Assembly: GCA_026129135.1 (NCBI GenBank)
Contig: JAHCIQ010000002.1
Location: 62,001-126,000, forward strand
DNA: 64,000 nt
Reading direction: 5' to 3'
Source: Cyanobacteria bacterium TGS_CYA1
Lineage (GTDB): Bacteria; Cyanobacteriota; Vampirovibrionia; Obscuribacterales; Obscuribacteraceae
How positions within the stretch are numbered: position 1 is the first letter of the stretch; each line of letters begins with the position of its first letter. Below the pieces are notes generated by a model, which did not search any database, had not been told where the DNA came from, and was given only the letters and a program-made list of their open reading frames with translations. Below, piece by piece: positions 17,539 through 26,293 of this stretch. The translations under genes were made by a program, and so were the position numbers.

Positions 17539-18546
17539 GTGGTATCGCCAGTGAAGTCACATTTTTCAGCGAACATAAGTCAAAAACAGCCACTTGCTGT
17601 GTCTTTGATTTCGCGCGCAATAGATACCGGACGTCTTGCAAATGCTTATCTGCTCACTGGTTCCAACCACGAAGACAAAGTAGAACTGGCTCTGGAAATT
17701 GCTTGTGTTCTCAATTGTCTTAATACCGAAAGTGATACCAAAAGTCAGAATGGAACCTTTTGTTTGATTAGTCATGGTCCTGACACTGTCAGTTATTGCC
17801 AGAATTGCCGTTTAATCAGTCAGGAGCGCCATCCTCAGGCGTATTTGCAGTTGCTGTCGCTCGACCCCACAAAACCAAATTCCAAAATTCCGGTAGAAAA
17901 GGCGCGAGAACTGGCATTCGAATTGTCCAAAACATCTCCTTTTTTCAGAGTAATCTGGATTGCTAATGCTGCTCAGGATATTTTTCACCGACCAGCGGCA
18001 AACAGTTTGCTTAAAACAATTGAAGAGCCTAAAAATCGCTGCATTTTCCTTCTGGCTGCGCGAAGCAAAGAGCTTGTTTTGCCAACCATTACAAGTCGAA
18101 GCCAGGAAATCCCACTGGTCCAGAAACAGGCGTCCATGGTGCTTTCAAACCAGGGAAATTTGCCTTATCAAAGCGAGTCGTACCAGAAATGGTCCAAAAT
18201 GCCATTTTTTCAATGGGCTAAAAAGCGTCACCCTCACTCCTTCGAGACTGCGCGTCAGGAGGCACTAGAAGTTTCGAATTTGCTTTATAACGCCATGACC
18301 AAGCCCGATGACGACCAGGACGAAGACATCGACCCTTTGAATCAGCTCATTACGCTAGAGCTTTCAATTATCGGATCCAGTGCAGTGGGCGACCCTTATT
18401 TAAGTCAGTATTTGAGCGATTTGCTAAAACTGTCTCAATCTCTGCGAACACGCCTGCAAAGACACGTCAGCCAGAAAGCGTCGCTTGATAACTTTTTTAT
18501 AGAGTGGCTCAATCTTAGAACTCAAGTGTCTGGAATTCTTGCCTAA
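17539..18546 (+). CDS. holB: DNA polymerase III subunit delta'
   Basis: Clamp-loader subunit, 335 residues. Signature features are the LANAYLLTGSNHEDKVELAL region, where the Walker A loop is degenerate as in ATP-independent delta' subunits, a four-cysteine zinc site spread over residues 56-95 (C..C..YCQNC), PAANSLLKTIEEP near residue 155 and the arginine-finger segment LPTITSRSQEIPL. The C-terminal third is shorter and divergent. Start is GTG at 17539. It is followed after 56 nt by a TPR membrane protein gene in the same direction, possibly co-transcribed. Confidence 0.88.
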   Translation: MVSPVKSHFSANISQKQPLAVSLISRAIDTGRLANAYLLTGSNHEDKVELALEIACVLNCLNTESDTKSQNGTFCLISHGPDTVSYCQNCRLISQERHPQAYLQLLSLDPTKPNSKIPVEKARELAFELSKTSPFFRVIWIANAAQDIFHRPAANSLLKTIEEPKNRCIFLLAARSKELVLPTITSRSQEIPLVQKQASMVLSNQGNLPYQSESYQKWSKMPFFQWAKKRHPHSFETARQEALEVSNLLYNAMTKPDDDQDEDIDPLNQLITLELSIIGSSAVGDPYLSQYLSDLLKLSQSLRTRLQRHVSQKASLDNFFIEWLNLRTQVSGILA

Positions 18547-18602
18547 AGGGAAATGAATGGTTAATAACTGATATATTTTCTGGACAAAGAGGAGTTTCTT
18601 CA

Positions 18603-19838
18603 GTGACAGAAGGTCAAGTACCAAACCCTGAATTCAAAAGTCCCGAATCCAAGGCGCAAGTGAGCATGGACGATGGCAACAAAGTAAACGTGGTCAAAGA
18701 ATTGCTTTGTCCTCAACTGCTTGCAGCTCTTGTTGCTGGCGGACTGTTTGCCTATACCGTGATGAAGCCGATTTCCATGCCGGTGAAATCGAAGTCTCCC
18801 GCTATGCAGTCAACGGTTAAAGAAGAACCCAAAATAGAGGTAAAAGAAGATCCGACTTTGAACACAGACAAACTGCTCAAAGAAGTATCAGGCATGGAGC
18901 CACTCAAAAGTTGGGAAGCTGGAAAAACTACTAAAGCTTCAGGCGACGCCTGGAGTATTGCAGACAACAAAGACAATCGTCAGAACGTAAGACTCTTGAT
19001 GGCTGCCGGAAACGTGCTTACGAACACTGGAAACGTTCGTGACTCGTGGAAGGGTTTTGCGTTGCTCGAGCGCACTCAAGCACTTGCACCTCAAAATAAG
19101 TGGGTTCGTCTCAACTATGCTCGTCAGTTATTCAAGCGTGGACTTGTCAAAGAGTCGATTCAGCAATACGAAGACTTGCTAAAACTGACAGAAGAAACCG
19201 ATCCCAACTGGGTCGAGCCTAAGCTCGAGCTGGCTGATGTTTATCTGGCTGAAGAGCAAACAAAGCTTGCCATCAAGCTTTATGAAGACTGTCTCAAAAT
19301 CAAACAGGATGATCCTCGCATCATCAAGCGCATTGGTATTGCAATGGCAGTAAGCGGCGATCAAAGAAAAGGTTATGACAAGTTTCTCAAAGGTTGTAAT
19401 CTCGAACAAGACAAAATGGATTACTCGCCAGATATCAAAGCGGATATCGACAAGAATGGCGGTTTGATTGAATCTGCTATTACTGACATGCGCAAAAAGG
19501 TGGCGAAGAACCCTACCGATATTCCGCTTAGAATCAGACTGGGCAAGCTTCTAATCTGTGTAAATAGATTGAAAGAAGCTAAAGAGCATTTAGAAGAAGC
19601 TGCTAAGAAACGTGAATCTGTTTCCGAGATTCACGAAGTTCTCTCCGAAATCCTTTATCGCATGGGCAGTGCCGAAGAAGCTTTTGCCGAATTCGAAACT
19701 TCTGCCAGATTGCAGCCATTGAACAAACCAGCCTATCAAGAGCCTTATGCCCCGACAGAAGCCGAGCAAATAGAGGAAGAGAAGCTCAATACTACAGATC
19801 CGCCTGACCAAGAAGAGTCAAAAGAACCCGAAAAATAA
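18603..19838 (+). CDS. Membrane-anchored TPR protein
   Basis: 411 residues: a 40-residue polar N-terminus, one membrane helix (about 42-58; PQLLAALVAGGLFAYTVM), a Lys/Glu/Pro linker, then several TPR repeats (about 120-375) such as NKWVRLNYARQLFKRGLVKESIQQYEDLL, and an acidic Glu/Pro C-terminal tail. Start is GTG at 18603 with AAAGAGGAG 8 nt upstream. The stop codon abuts the stop of the convergent hydrolase gene with no spacing. A scaffold role is likely; the partner is unknown. Confidence 0.82.
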   Translation: MTEGQVPNPEFKSPESKAQVSMDDGNKVNVVKELLCPQLLAALVAGGLFAYTVMKPISMPVKSKSPAMQSTVKEEPKIEVKEDPTLNTDKLLKEVSGMEPLKSWEAGKTTKASGDAWSIADNKDNRQNVRLLMAAGNVLTNTGNVRDSWKGFALLERTQALAPQNKWVRLNYARQLFKRGLVKESIQQYEDLLKLTEETDPNWVEPKLELADVYLAEEQTKLAIKLYEDCLKIKQDDPRIIKRIGIAMAVSGDQRKGYDKFLKGCNLEQDKMDYSPDIKADIDKNGGLIESAITDMRKKVAKNPTDIPLRIRLGKLLICVNRLKEAKEHLEEAAKKRESVSEIHEVLSEILYRMGSAEEAFAEFETSARLQPLNKPAYQEPYAPTEAEQIEEEKLNTTDPPDQEESKEPEK

Positions 19839-20813
19839 CTAGAGAGGGCTTGCGTTAGCCCGTTTGTCTAGCCAGGCGATAGTTGCTTTCATAGCGTCGT
19901 TGTCGACTTTGGTATCTTCGAAGACATAGTGGTCGCCATTTGGCAGATTCAAGTATTGTTTGTCCTTGGTAGCAAGTTTGTCATAGATTTTTCTTGCTCC
20001 TTCAGGACGCGATTCTCCGTCTTTTTCGCCTTGTACAATCAAGACTGGAGTGCTTGCGATTTGGCGGGCAAATTTCTTTGTTTTGTACATATAAAATTGG
20101 CAGGCCATGAGCTCTCTTGGCTCCAAATTCAGTCTTATTTTTGGGTCTTGTTTGAGCGCTTCTTGCAATTCTTTTTTAGGAGTTGCAAGCTCCACAAGCT
20201 TTTCGCCTTTGTTGAATCTCTTATTTCCGGCAATGAATCTGCTTGCCACCGTGGTGTAGTTATTTAGTGTGCCAAAATGCTCACCGCCTGGTGCAGATGA
20301 AATGATGCCCGCAATCAAATCTTTGAATTTGGCAGCTGCCTCGAGTACTAAGGCTCCGCCCATTGCTTCGCCAAGCAAGAATACTTTGGTTTGTGGTTCG
20401 CGTTTTTTCAGTTCTTCTGCCGCTGCTTTTATGTCGCTCAAAGTGTTTTTCAAATCCATCTGGCCGTCTTTGCCATATTTAGGATCGCTCCAGCCTCCAA
20501 AACCTCTAAGGTCCATGGAATAAACCGTATAACCTTCTTTGCTGAGGCTTTTGCCCAGGTCTTCAAATACTCCGTTATACATGCCAAGCTCGTGCAAGCA
20601 GATAATATTACCTTTTGGTTTTTCAGCACGCCACACCATGAATGGTGGCATCGAGTCGAGCAATTTGACTGGTTCGCCTGAAAGCTCGCGGACTACGCTT
20701 TGTGAGCGACTTTCGTCTTTGTCCTTTTTCGATTTAGCATCGAGGCTTGCCCCTGAGCCAATAATAAGTGACACTGCAATCAATAAAGAAATCTTTTTAT
20801 GGGCGAATTTCAA
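19839..20813 (-). CDS. Exported alpha/beta hydrolase-fold protein lacking the nucleophilic serine
   Basis: Monoacylglycerol-lipase-like fold: ICLHELGMYNGVFEDLGKSLSKEGYTVYSMDLRGFG, then a nucleophile elbow that reads G-E-A-M-G-G where active enzymes have G-x-S-x-G-G. The acid (QGEKDGES) and base (NGDHYVFE) regions are conserved. Loss of the Ser suggests a binding protein or a non-classical enzyme. Start choice: an ATG at 20903 is in frame but overlaps the upstream caspase gene by 47 nt and adds 30 polar residues before the signal sequence; the TTG at 20813 has GAGG 8 nt upstream and gives a clean signal peptide (KFAHKKISLLIAVSLIIGSGASLDA). It follows the TPR-caspase gene, probably in one operon. 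Confidence 0.85.
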   Translation of the reverse strand: MKFAHKKISLLIAVSLIIGSGASLDAKSKKDKDESRSQSVVRELSGEPVKLLDSMPPFMVWRAEKPKGNIICLHELGMYNGVFEDLGKSLSKEGYTVYSMDLRGFGGWSDPKYGKDGQMDLKNTLSDIKAAAEELKKREPQTKVFLLGEAMGGALVLEAAAKFKDLIAGIISSAPGGEHFGTLNNYTTVASRFIAGNKRFNKGEKLVELATPKKELQEALKQDPKIRLNLEPRELMACQFYMYKTKKFARQIASTPVLIVQGEKDGESRPEGARKIYDKLATKDKQYLNLPNGDHYVFEDTKVDNDAMKATIAWLDKRANASPL

Positions 20814-20856
20814 AAGACGAACCTCATGTTTAGGATGTGCTTTAGATTTTAGCAAA

Positions 20857-23523
20857 TCAAAACGCTTTTCTAGGGCTGGTGCATTTGATAGCAAGTGGCA
20901 CATCTGCCCCTTGCCATGATTTTGTCACTGCAATGGGAGTTTGAATTTCAGATCTGTCTTTGAGAACTTCTTGCTCTACTTTCTGGCGCATAAATGAAAA
21001 GGCTTCAAGCACTGTTGTTTTTTCGCCTTTCTGACGCAGACCTTCAATCAGTCTGCGAGTGAAAACACCATTTGGATAAGTGAGCGATTCCCACGACACT
21101 TGGTCTGCTTCGCTTGAAGCAAGAACAATTTGACCTTTGCCAACTATATTTCCCATTGACTTGCCTGAAAGTTCGGGACTTCTAATCAGTCCTTTCACAC
21201 CACTTGTTACGCCTTGCGACGACATTGCAATTCTTCTTGGTGCATCAGATGTAGTGGCAATATTGTCGAGGTCTGCATTTTGTCTGACAGCACCGCCATG
21301 GCAGACGTCCATCACGACAACCACTCTGTCTGATTTAATCAAGTCGCTTATGCCTGTGGTGAAAGATTGCATCGAAATACCAGTGAAGATGACGTTTTCT
21401 AGATTGGTTTCATAAGCGACGATAAAATTGGTATCTCCAATTTCTTTGCGCGATGATGTGCCATGACTCGACAAATAAATCACTACTAAATCGTCTTTGC
21501 CAGCTACTTTGGCAAGCCATTTTTCACCAAGATTCGAGACTATATTTTCTCTGGTGGCGTTTTTGTCCAGGAGCAATTTGACATGATCGGGCGAGAAGTG
21601 CGCTTCGTGAATCAAATAGTTGTAAAAGTCGGTAGCGTCTTTGGCTGCGTACTGCAAATTGATAGAACTGTCTTTGAAATTGCTCACTCCGACAACCAGA
21701 GCCCATTTGTCTGCTACAGGACGTGCGGCGATACTTTTGGTTGCAACATTTTCTTTGAAGATGCCGCGGCTTTCTTCGGGATTTCCTGAGTTTTCAATGA
21801 AACCAGGCAGAGAAGATTTAATGGCTTTTGCATTTGTGATGAATGATTTTGCCTCTTCGGTTTTATTTTGACTGGCTAAAGACTTTCCGAGGTTTTCCAT
21901 GTCCCAGGCTACTTTTGCGCTTTTCTCACCCTCGAGTTTTTTGTCTAGTTCTAGTAACGCCCGAAAGTTTTCTTCCGCCCTGACATAGTCTTTGGAAAGG
22001 AATAAAACCTCCGCCAGTTCGCTTTGAGAATTGATTGTGTCTTCGTGCTCGTCACCAAGTACATTTTTTTGAATCTCGAGTGCTTTTTCAAGATTCTCGA
22101 ATGCAGCTGTATATTCTTTTTTGTCTATTAATATTCTGGCTAAATTAGCCAGGTTTCGCGCATAAGCCGGATGATTTTCTCCAAGAGATTTCAGTCTTAT
22201 TTGAAGACCTCGCTCAATCAAAGTCTGTGCTTCATCTAATTTGTTTTGATTAGATGCAAGCCAGGCTAGATTATTAAGGCATGCTGCAACATCTGGATGG
22301 TCTGGTCCTAGTTTGTGCTGAACAAGTTCCAGTGCAGCTTTATAAGGTATTTCCGCTTTATCGTATTTGCCTTGACGCAAATAAAGCATGCCCAGAGAAT
22401 TTAAATCGAAAGCCGTGTTAACGTTGTCCGGATCTTTTTTGTCGATTGAAATTGCTTTGTTCAATAGTAATTCAGCGCGGTCGTAGGCATTGGTCTCAAT
22501 TAGAGCCTGAGCCAGCTTGCGCAAGCATATAGCAAATATCGGGCTGTCTTTGCCATAAACTTTTTCTTGCATCGACTGACATTTTTCAAGAATTTTTATG
22601 GCATCCTGCATTTTGCCTTGTTGCGATTTGATATCTACTAAAAGATACATTGCTTCAGTCTGGATGCTGGTGTCATCAAGCTCCAGTACCTGGGTGCAGT
22701 ATTTTTCTGCACTCTCGATTTCGCCTAGGGCGAATTTACTGCGTGCCAGTCCAAGAACTATGTGTGCTCTGTCGCGCGCTCTGGTGGCGGAATCGCAAAG
22801 CGATAGCGCTTTTGATAAACAACTCTGCGCCTGATCGAAACTAGCTTGACGTATATAGATATGTCCAAGCGCATCGAGACATTCTATTTGGAGTTTGTTT
22901 TTTAAACTAGCATCTGTCTTTTCAGCTTGAGATAGTGCAGTTTTAGCAAAGGCTATTGCTTTATCTAAATCTACTTTTTCAAGATAGACTCCTGCAATAT
23001 CTAAATTGAGCGTGATTCGTGCTTCTTCTTTATTGAATGTTTTGGCTAGATTTTTGCCATCTATCAAACTCAGTGCTTCATTGTATTTAGAAAGAGCAGA
23101 ATCAAAATTGTCTGTGTTTTTCAAACTAGCAGCAAGACTTGATAGGTCGTCCAGAAGCTGAGCTGTATTCTTTGATTCTCTGTCCAGGGTACAAAGCTTT
23201 TCTTGAATTTCAATTGCATCGCGTAACCGGCCTTGCCCGATGAGCGCGCTTGCCAATTTGCGCAGAATCGGCTCGAGTTTGGCATTAGTAGCTGGATCCA
23301 CTGCCGTTTCGGCTTCTTTTAATGCAAGTCGGAATTTTTTTTCTGCTTCTTTATATTGTCCGACGCTAAGAGCCTTATCGCCAGCTTCAAGTAGAGCACC
23401 CGTAATTGATTCTTGAGCAAAAACAAAATTTGCATCAAAGTTCAGTTGAAAACCCAATGCCATCAATATTGAAAATGCAAATGTAGAATATTTTGCGCTC
23501 ACGTATTTATAAAGCAGACTCAA
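20857..23523 (-). CDS. Secreted TPR-caspase (peptidase C14-like) protein
   Basis: 888 residues. N-terminal hydrophobic signal (about 12-37, ending FAQ), then roughly ten to twelve TPR units (about 45-590), several of the 42-residue kinesin-light-chain type (for example ALELVQHKLGPDHPDVAACLNNLAWLASNQ), then a caspase-like domain from about residue 610 (KWALVVGVSNF). The catalytic dyad is intact: His687 in YLSSHGT and Cys741 in MDVCHGGA. This is a bacterial caspase homologue with an export signal, so it would act in the periplasm or outside. Start TTG at 23523 lacks a clear ribosome site; GTG at 23502 is an alternative. Terminator hairpin lies just upstream. Substrate unknown; the adjacent pseudo-hydrolase may be a partner. 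Confidence 0.9.
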   Translation of the reverse strand: MSLLYKYVSAKYSTFAFSILMALGFQLNFDANFVFAQESITGALLEAGDKALSVGQYKEAEKKFRLALKEAETAVDPATNAKLEPILRKLASALIGQGRLRDAIEIQEKLCTLDRESKNTAQLLDDLSSLAASLKNTDNFDSALSKYNEALSLIDGKNLAKTFNKEEARITLNLDIAGVYLEKVDLDKAIAFAKTALSQAEKTDASLKNKLQIECLDALGHIYIRQASFDQAQSCLSKALSLCDSATRARDRAHIVLGLARSKFALGEIESAEKYCTQVLELDDTSIQTEAMYLLVDIKSQQGKMQDAIKILEKCQSMQEKVYGKDSPIFAICLRKLAQALIETNAYDRAELLLNKAISIDKKDPDNVNTAFDLNSLGMLYLRQGKYDKAEIPYKAALELVQHKLGPDHPDVAACLNNLAWLASNQNKLDEAQTLIERGLQIRLKSLGENHPAYARNLANLARILIDKKEYTAAFENLEKALEIQKNVLGDEHEDTINSQSELAEVLFLSKDYVRAEENFRALLELDKKLEGEKSAKVAWDMENLGKSLASQNKTEEAKSFITNAKAIKSSLPGFIENSGNPEESRGIFKENVATKSIAARPVADKWALVVGVSNFKDSSINLQYAAKDATDFYNYLIHEAHFSPDHVKLLLDKNATRENIVSNLGEKWLAKVAGKDDLVVIYLSSHGTSSRKEIGDTNFIVAYETNLENVIFTGISMQSFTTGISDLIKSDRVVVVMDVCHGGAVRQNADLDNIATTSDAPRRIAMSSQGVTSGVKGLIRSPELSGKSMGNIVGKGQIVLASSEADQVSWESLTYPNGVFTRRLIEGLRQKGEKTTVLEAFSFMRQKVEQEVLKDRSEIQTPIAVTKSWQGADVPLAIKCTSPRKAF

Positions 23524-23524
23524 A

Positions 23525-23576
23525 AGAAGCGGTAGCGACCAGAAATATAATTGTATCCTTAGTTTCTACCGCTTCT
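23525..23576 (-). terminator. Rho-independent terminator after rubrerythrin
   Basis: AGAAGCGGTAG (23525-23535) and its perfect complement (23566-23576) form an 11-bp stem with a 30-nt loop. On the minus strand it ends in CTTCTTTT, immediately before the caspase start codon and 9 nt after the rubrerythrin stop. Confidence 0.65.
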
Positions 23577-23585
23577 CATTCTTCA

Positions 23586-24092
23586 TTAGGCGGATTTTTG
23601 CGCACTTTTATTGGTTTGCACTTTATCCAGAGCATGCTGATATCTGTTGGCGTGGAACTTCTCGACCATACCAAGTGCCTTGAATCTTTTAGCTGCCTGC
23701 ATAAAGATATCTGCATGCTGCTTAGATTCGGCACCCTGTTCTTTGAATTCGGCCAAAGCCTCGTGATTGCCTTCTTCAAGCGCGACCTTTTGAAACTCTG
23801 GATACATCTGGTTGGTTTCATAAAGTTCGCCCTCGATAGCTAGCTCGAGCAACTTTTCGATAGTCAACTCGCCAGAAGGATAAACCAGTTCTAAATGCGA
23901 AAAAGCGTGTCCGGTTTCTTGATGCGCGGTTTCTTCAAACAATGCCGCAATTTCTTCATTTCCAAGTTTGCGAGCTATTTTGGCAAAGTACAGATATTTA
24001 CGATTAGCCATGGACTCGCCGGCAAAGGCAGCCATCAAATTTTCTTTGGTTTTTGTGTCTTTCAACTTGTTGTTTTGGTCGTGATTGCTCAT
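23586..24092 (-). CDS. Rubrerythrin-type diiron peroxidase (no rubredoxin domain)
   Basis: Peroxide-scavenging ferritin-like protein, 168 residues. The di-iron ligands are visible as Glu in AFAGESMANRKY (about residue 26), E-x-x-H in EETAHQETGH (about 58-61), Glu in IEGELYETNQMYP (about 100) and E-x-x-H in GAESKQHADIF (about 132-135). The C-terminal rubredoxin Cys4 domain of classical rubrerythrin is absent, so an external electron donor is needed. The ATG has AAGGAG 7 nt upstream. A palindromic box 29 nt before the gene nearly matches one in front of the adjacent Fur-family gene, so peroxide or iron control is likely. Confidence 0.92.
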   Translation of the reverse strand: MSNHDQNNKLKDTKTKENLMAAFAGESMANRKYLYFAKIARKLGNEEIAALFEETAHQETGHAFSHLELVYPSGELTIEKLLELAIEGELYETNQMYPEFQKVALEEGNHEALAEFKEQGAESKQHADIFMQAAKRFKALGMVEKFHANRYQHALDKVQTNKSAQKSA

Positions 24093-24120
24093 TGCGCGTC
24101 TCCTTGTATTTAATCTAATT

Positions 24121-24135
24121 GTAGAATAAGTCTAA
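24121..24135 (-). promoter_or_regulatory. Fur/PerR-type box in front of rubrerythrin
   Basis: On the minus strand TTAGACTTATTCTAC matches the perfect palindrome in front of the regulator gene (TTAGACTTAGTCTAA) at 13 of 15 positions. It sits in the 62-nt gap between the regulator stop and the rubrerythrin start, where a separate promoter would lie. Regulation by the neighbouring Fur-family protein is inferred. Confidence 0.6.
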
Positions 24136-24154
24136 TTGAGTGGCAAAAAAATAC

Positions 24155-24568
24155 TCAGTCCTGGCGGGTTCCAAAGAACACCACTTTATAACCGTCGATT
24201 TTGTAACGTTCATCGAGGGTAGCTTTTACTGGAGTGATGACTTCAGCCGGGATATCGAATACAGCACCTGTTTTAGTGTCTACGAAGTGGTGGTGGTCCG
24301 AGACATTGGCGTCGTACCTGCTTCTGCCCGGTTCTGTTACGACTTCTTGAATTACGCCGGCTTCGACCAGTGTTTTTAAAGTGTTGTAGACAGTCGCTCT
24401 GGAAAGAGAGACAGGAAGAGCATTTTTTACCTCATCGAGGATTTCATCAGCGGTGGGATGAGAGTGTGTCGAAAGCAGATACTCTGTAATAACTACTCTC
24501 TGGGGCGTTGGCTTGACACCCTTTTTCAGCAGTAATTCTTCGGCATTAATTTCGTGCATCTGATTCAT
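24155..24568 (-). CDS. Fur/PerR-family metal-dependent repressor
   Basis: 137 residues. Winged-helix domain with KPTPQRVVITEYL and SLSRATVYNTLKTLVEAGVI, then the hinge GRSRYDANVSDHHHFVD with the regulatory metal His cluster, and a short dimerisation domain. Both CxxC motifs that hold the structural zinc in most Fur and PerR proteins are missing: the first reads VDTKTG and the C-terminus has no cysteine. Pairing with rubrerythrin and the shared 7-1-7 palindromes favour a PerR-like peroxide sensor, but Fur or Irr-like roles are possible. Start is ATG at 24568 or, better spaced from AGAGGA, the ATG three codons later at 24559. Confidence 0.9.
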   Translation of the reverse strand: MNQMHEINAEELLLKKGVKPTPQRVVITEYLLSTHSHPTADEILDEVKNALPVSLSRATVYNTLKTLVEAGVIQEVVTEPGRSRYDANVSDHHHFVDTKTGAVFDIPAEVITPVKATLDERYKIDGYKVVFFGTRQD

Positions 24569-24577
24569 CCTCTGTAA

Positions 24578-24592
24578 TTAGACTAAGTCTAA
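24578..24592. promoter_or_regulatory. Perfect 7-1-7 palindrome, likely autoregulatory Fur/PerR box
   Basis: TTAGACT-A-AGTCTAA lies 9 nt upstream of the regulator ATG. The 7-1-7 symmetry is the standard architecture for Fur-family operators, and a near copy precedes rubrerythrin. Confidence 0.7.
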
Positions 24593-24641
24593 ACTTGTAA
24601 TCTGTCAACCCCCGTTCAGATTATCCAAATCAAAATATAAA

Positions 24642-24672
24642 AATCCCTCGAACATCAACTGTCCAAGGGATT
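24642..24672 (-). terminator. Rho-independent terminator after the Gln-rich secreted protein gene
   Basis: AATCCCT (24642-24648) pairs with AGGGATT (24666-24672). On the minus strand the stem is followed by TTTTATATTTT. It lies 28 nt past the stop of the 24700-25380 gene. Confidence 0.6.
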
Positions 24673-24699
24673 CAATTTGCCACGCCAGTTTTTTTCGGT

Positions 24700-25380
24700 C
24701 TAGTGCATTATTGCTCGCATCATTAATGCCTGAGTCATAGGTAGCGTCATCATATACGGATTGGCAAGCGGTCCAAATGCTGCCTTCATTAAGAAATAGG
24801 TGCCTATCGCAGTACCCGTCGGCACCGCGACCCCCATGCCCCCTTTCATTACCGATCCGACGGCGCTACCTACAGAGCTCATGGCTCCCCTAAACTTTTT
24901 ACTTCCATTATTGTTTCCGCCATTGTGATAAGCCTCGCGATTTGCAGCTTCAAGTGTCGCATCGAACATTGCTTGCTGCTCAGGACTTCCAGGTGCACAT
25001 TGGGTGGACTGCCCTTGCAAGCTTTCTTGCGGAACCTGGGTCTGCCAATCGCTTACGCCTGGTTGATTCTGGTTTTGTTGCATGCTTTGCATAGGCATAT
25101 TTTGATTGTAATTACTGGCAGTGGCACCCATTTCAAAAGCTTGAGCGGGTGGAGCTTGTTGCATCTGTGCCTGTTCATATATAGGTTGTTGCATCATCAA
25201 CTGAGGATTGACATTAGCCGAGCAAAACTGGCTAGCATATTGAGCGCTGCGCATTGCCATTTCGTCAGCTGCATCGTGCGAATAATCGTTTTGATAATCA
25301 CCGAATTCTTGAGCCATCGCTTTTGGTGCAGCGATTATCGCTACTACAAAAAGGCTAGCCAGTAATACTTTCGTTTTCAT
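24700..25380 (-). CDS. Secreted Gln/Met-rich protein of unknown function
   Basis: 226 residues. Signal peptide (KVLLASLFVVAIIAAPKAMAQ) followed by a low-complexity region rich in Gln, Met, Pro and Asn (about 45-130; MQQAPPAQAF, MQQNQNQPG), then a Gly-rich hydrophobic stretch (about 165-205; SSVGSAVGSVMKGGMGVAVPTGTAIGTYFLMKAAFGPL) that could be glycine-zipper-like and membrane associated. No family recognised. It is a single-gene unit with its own terminator. Confidence 0.78.
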   Translation of the reverse strand: MKTKVLLASLFVVAIIAAPKAMAQEFGDYQNDYSHDAADEMAMRSAQYASQFCSANVNPQLMMQQPIYEQAQMQQAPPAQAFEMGATASNYNQNMPMQSMQQNQNQPGVSDWQTQVPQESLQGQSTQCAPGSPEQQAMFDATLEAANREAYHNGGNNNGSKKFRGAMSSVGSAVGSVMKGGMGVAVPTGTAIGTYFLMKAAFGPLANPYMMTLPMTQALMMRAIMH

Positions 25381-25510
25381 CGAGATTCAGTCCAGTCAAG
25401 TGCATCCATCAATCTGTGCTTCATACTTGCAGTTTAGATTTTGCGTACCCAACTCACAATGGGGGAAGTACGCTTGATGCTACTTTGCATGCGGTTTTCA
25501 CCACTATGTA

Positions 25511-26278
25511 TTAGATCGATATATCGAAGCACTCGTAATAAGTAATATCTCTAGCTTTTCGGCTAGGTTCGTCGTTATTGGTTTTTAAGCGAACGCGATA
25601 TCTGCCTTTTACTTTATATGTATGTGAAATCGTCTTTGTTGATTGACTGTATTTGTGAGCCGAATTTTTGTTTCTGGGTGGGGCTTCTTGTTGTTCTACA
25701 CAGCCATCGCCCCAGTCGATGTAATATTCGAAATTGGGTGGCACTTTTTGTGTGAGTAAGAGCGTAGCTGTTTTTGAACCAGCTTTATCATTTTTTTTCA
25801 GTCTCACATATTTGGGGGACATCTGCAGACATCTATAAAAAGGATCTGAGTATTGTGGCTTTTGTTTGGTGCTAGATCCAAAACCTTCCACTACAACAAT
25901 TGCGCTTCCTACATAGGAGCCCATCATTTCGTCGCTGGGTCCGGGCTTTAGTAAAGTTGCGCCAATATAGTAAGTACCTGGTTTGTAATAGGTGTGCGAA
26001 AGCGCTTGTGGAATTCTTGGATCAAGGTTTCCCTGACCTGTACCCCAGGTGAAAGAGTAGCTTGTATCAAACCCACCGTTTCTGCCGCGTTGCATTCTTG
26101 AGACCAGTTCTTGAGGTCCGCTCAACACCACTGTTAAAGGTGCTTTGCCTTTAAGCGGACTGACATTTAGCTCAGGCTGTTTGGATTTTGCCATTGGTTG
26201 AGCACAAGCTTGCCAGTTAGAGAAAAGCAATGTCACTGCTATGGACAAATTTATAGAGCGCCAAATCATCGGTGACAT
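25511..26278 (-). CDS. Secreted protein with PKD-like domains
   Basis: 255 residues. Signal sequence (NLSIAVTLLFSNWQACAQ) and two PKD-type beta-sandwich regions. The first (about 35-130) has LKGKAPLTVVLSG, SYSFTWGTGQG and LSHTYYKPGTYYIGATL; the second (about 165-245) has YIDWGDGCVEQQ, SHTYKVKGRYRVRLKT. The WGDG and HTYxxxGxYxV patterns are diagnostic of PKD folds, which usually mediate protein or polysaccharide contacts at the cell surface. Single gene with a terminator hairpin directly upstream that insulates it from the ncRNA-like unit. Confidence 0.8.
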   Translation of the reverse strand: MSPMIWRSINLSIAVTLLFSNWQACAQPMAKSKQPELNVSPLKGKAPLTVVLSGPQELVSRMQRGRNGGFDTSYSFTWGTGQGNLDPRIPQALSHTYYKPGTYYIGATLLKPGPSDEMMGSYVGSAIVVVEGFGSSTKQKPQYSDPFYRCLQMSPKYVRLKKNDKAGSKTATLLLTQKVPPNFEYYIDWGDGCVEQQEAPPRNKNSAHKYSQSTKTISHTYKVKGRYRVRLKTNNDEPSRKARDITYYECFDISI

Positions 26279-26293
26279 TTTATCACGCCAAAT

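Noticed and set aside
24642..24672. Hairpin as a Fur operator
   Set aside because: Stem, loop length and the following T-rich tract on the minus strand fit a terminator.
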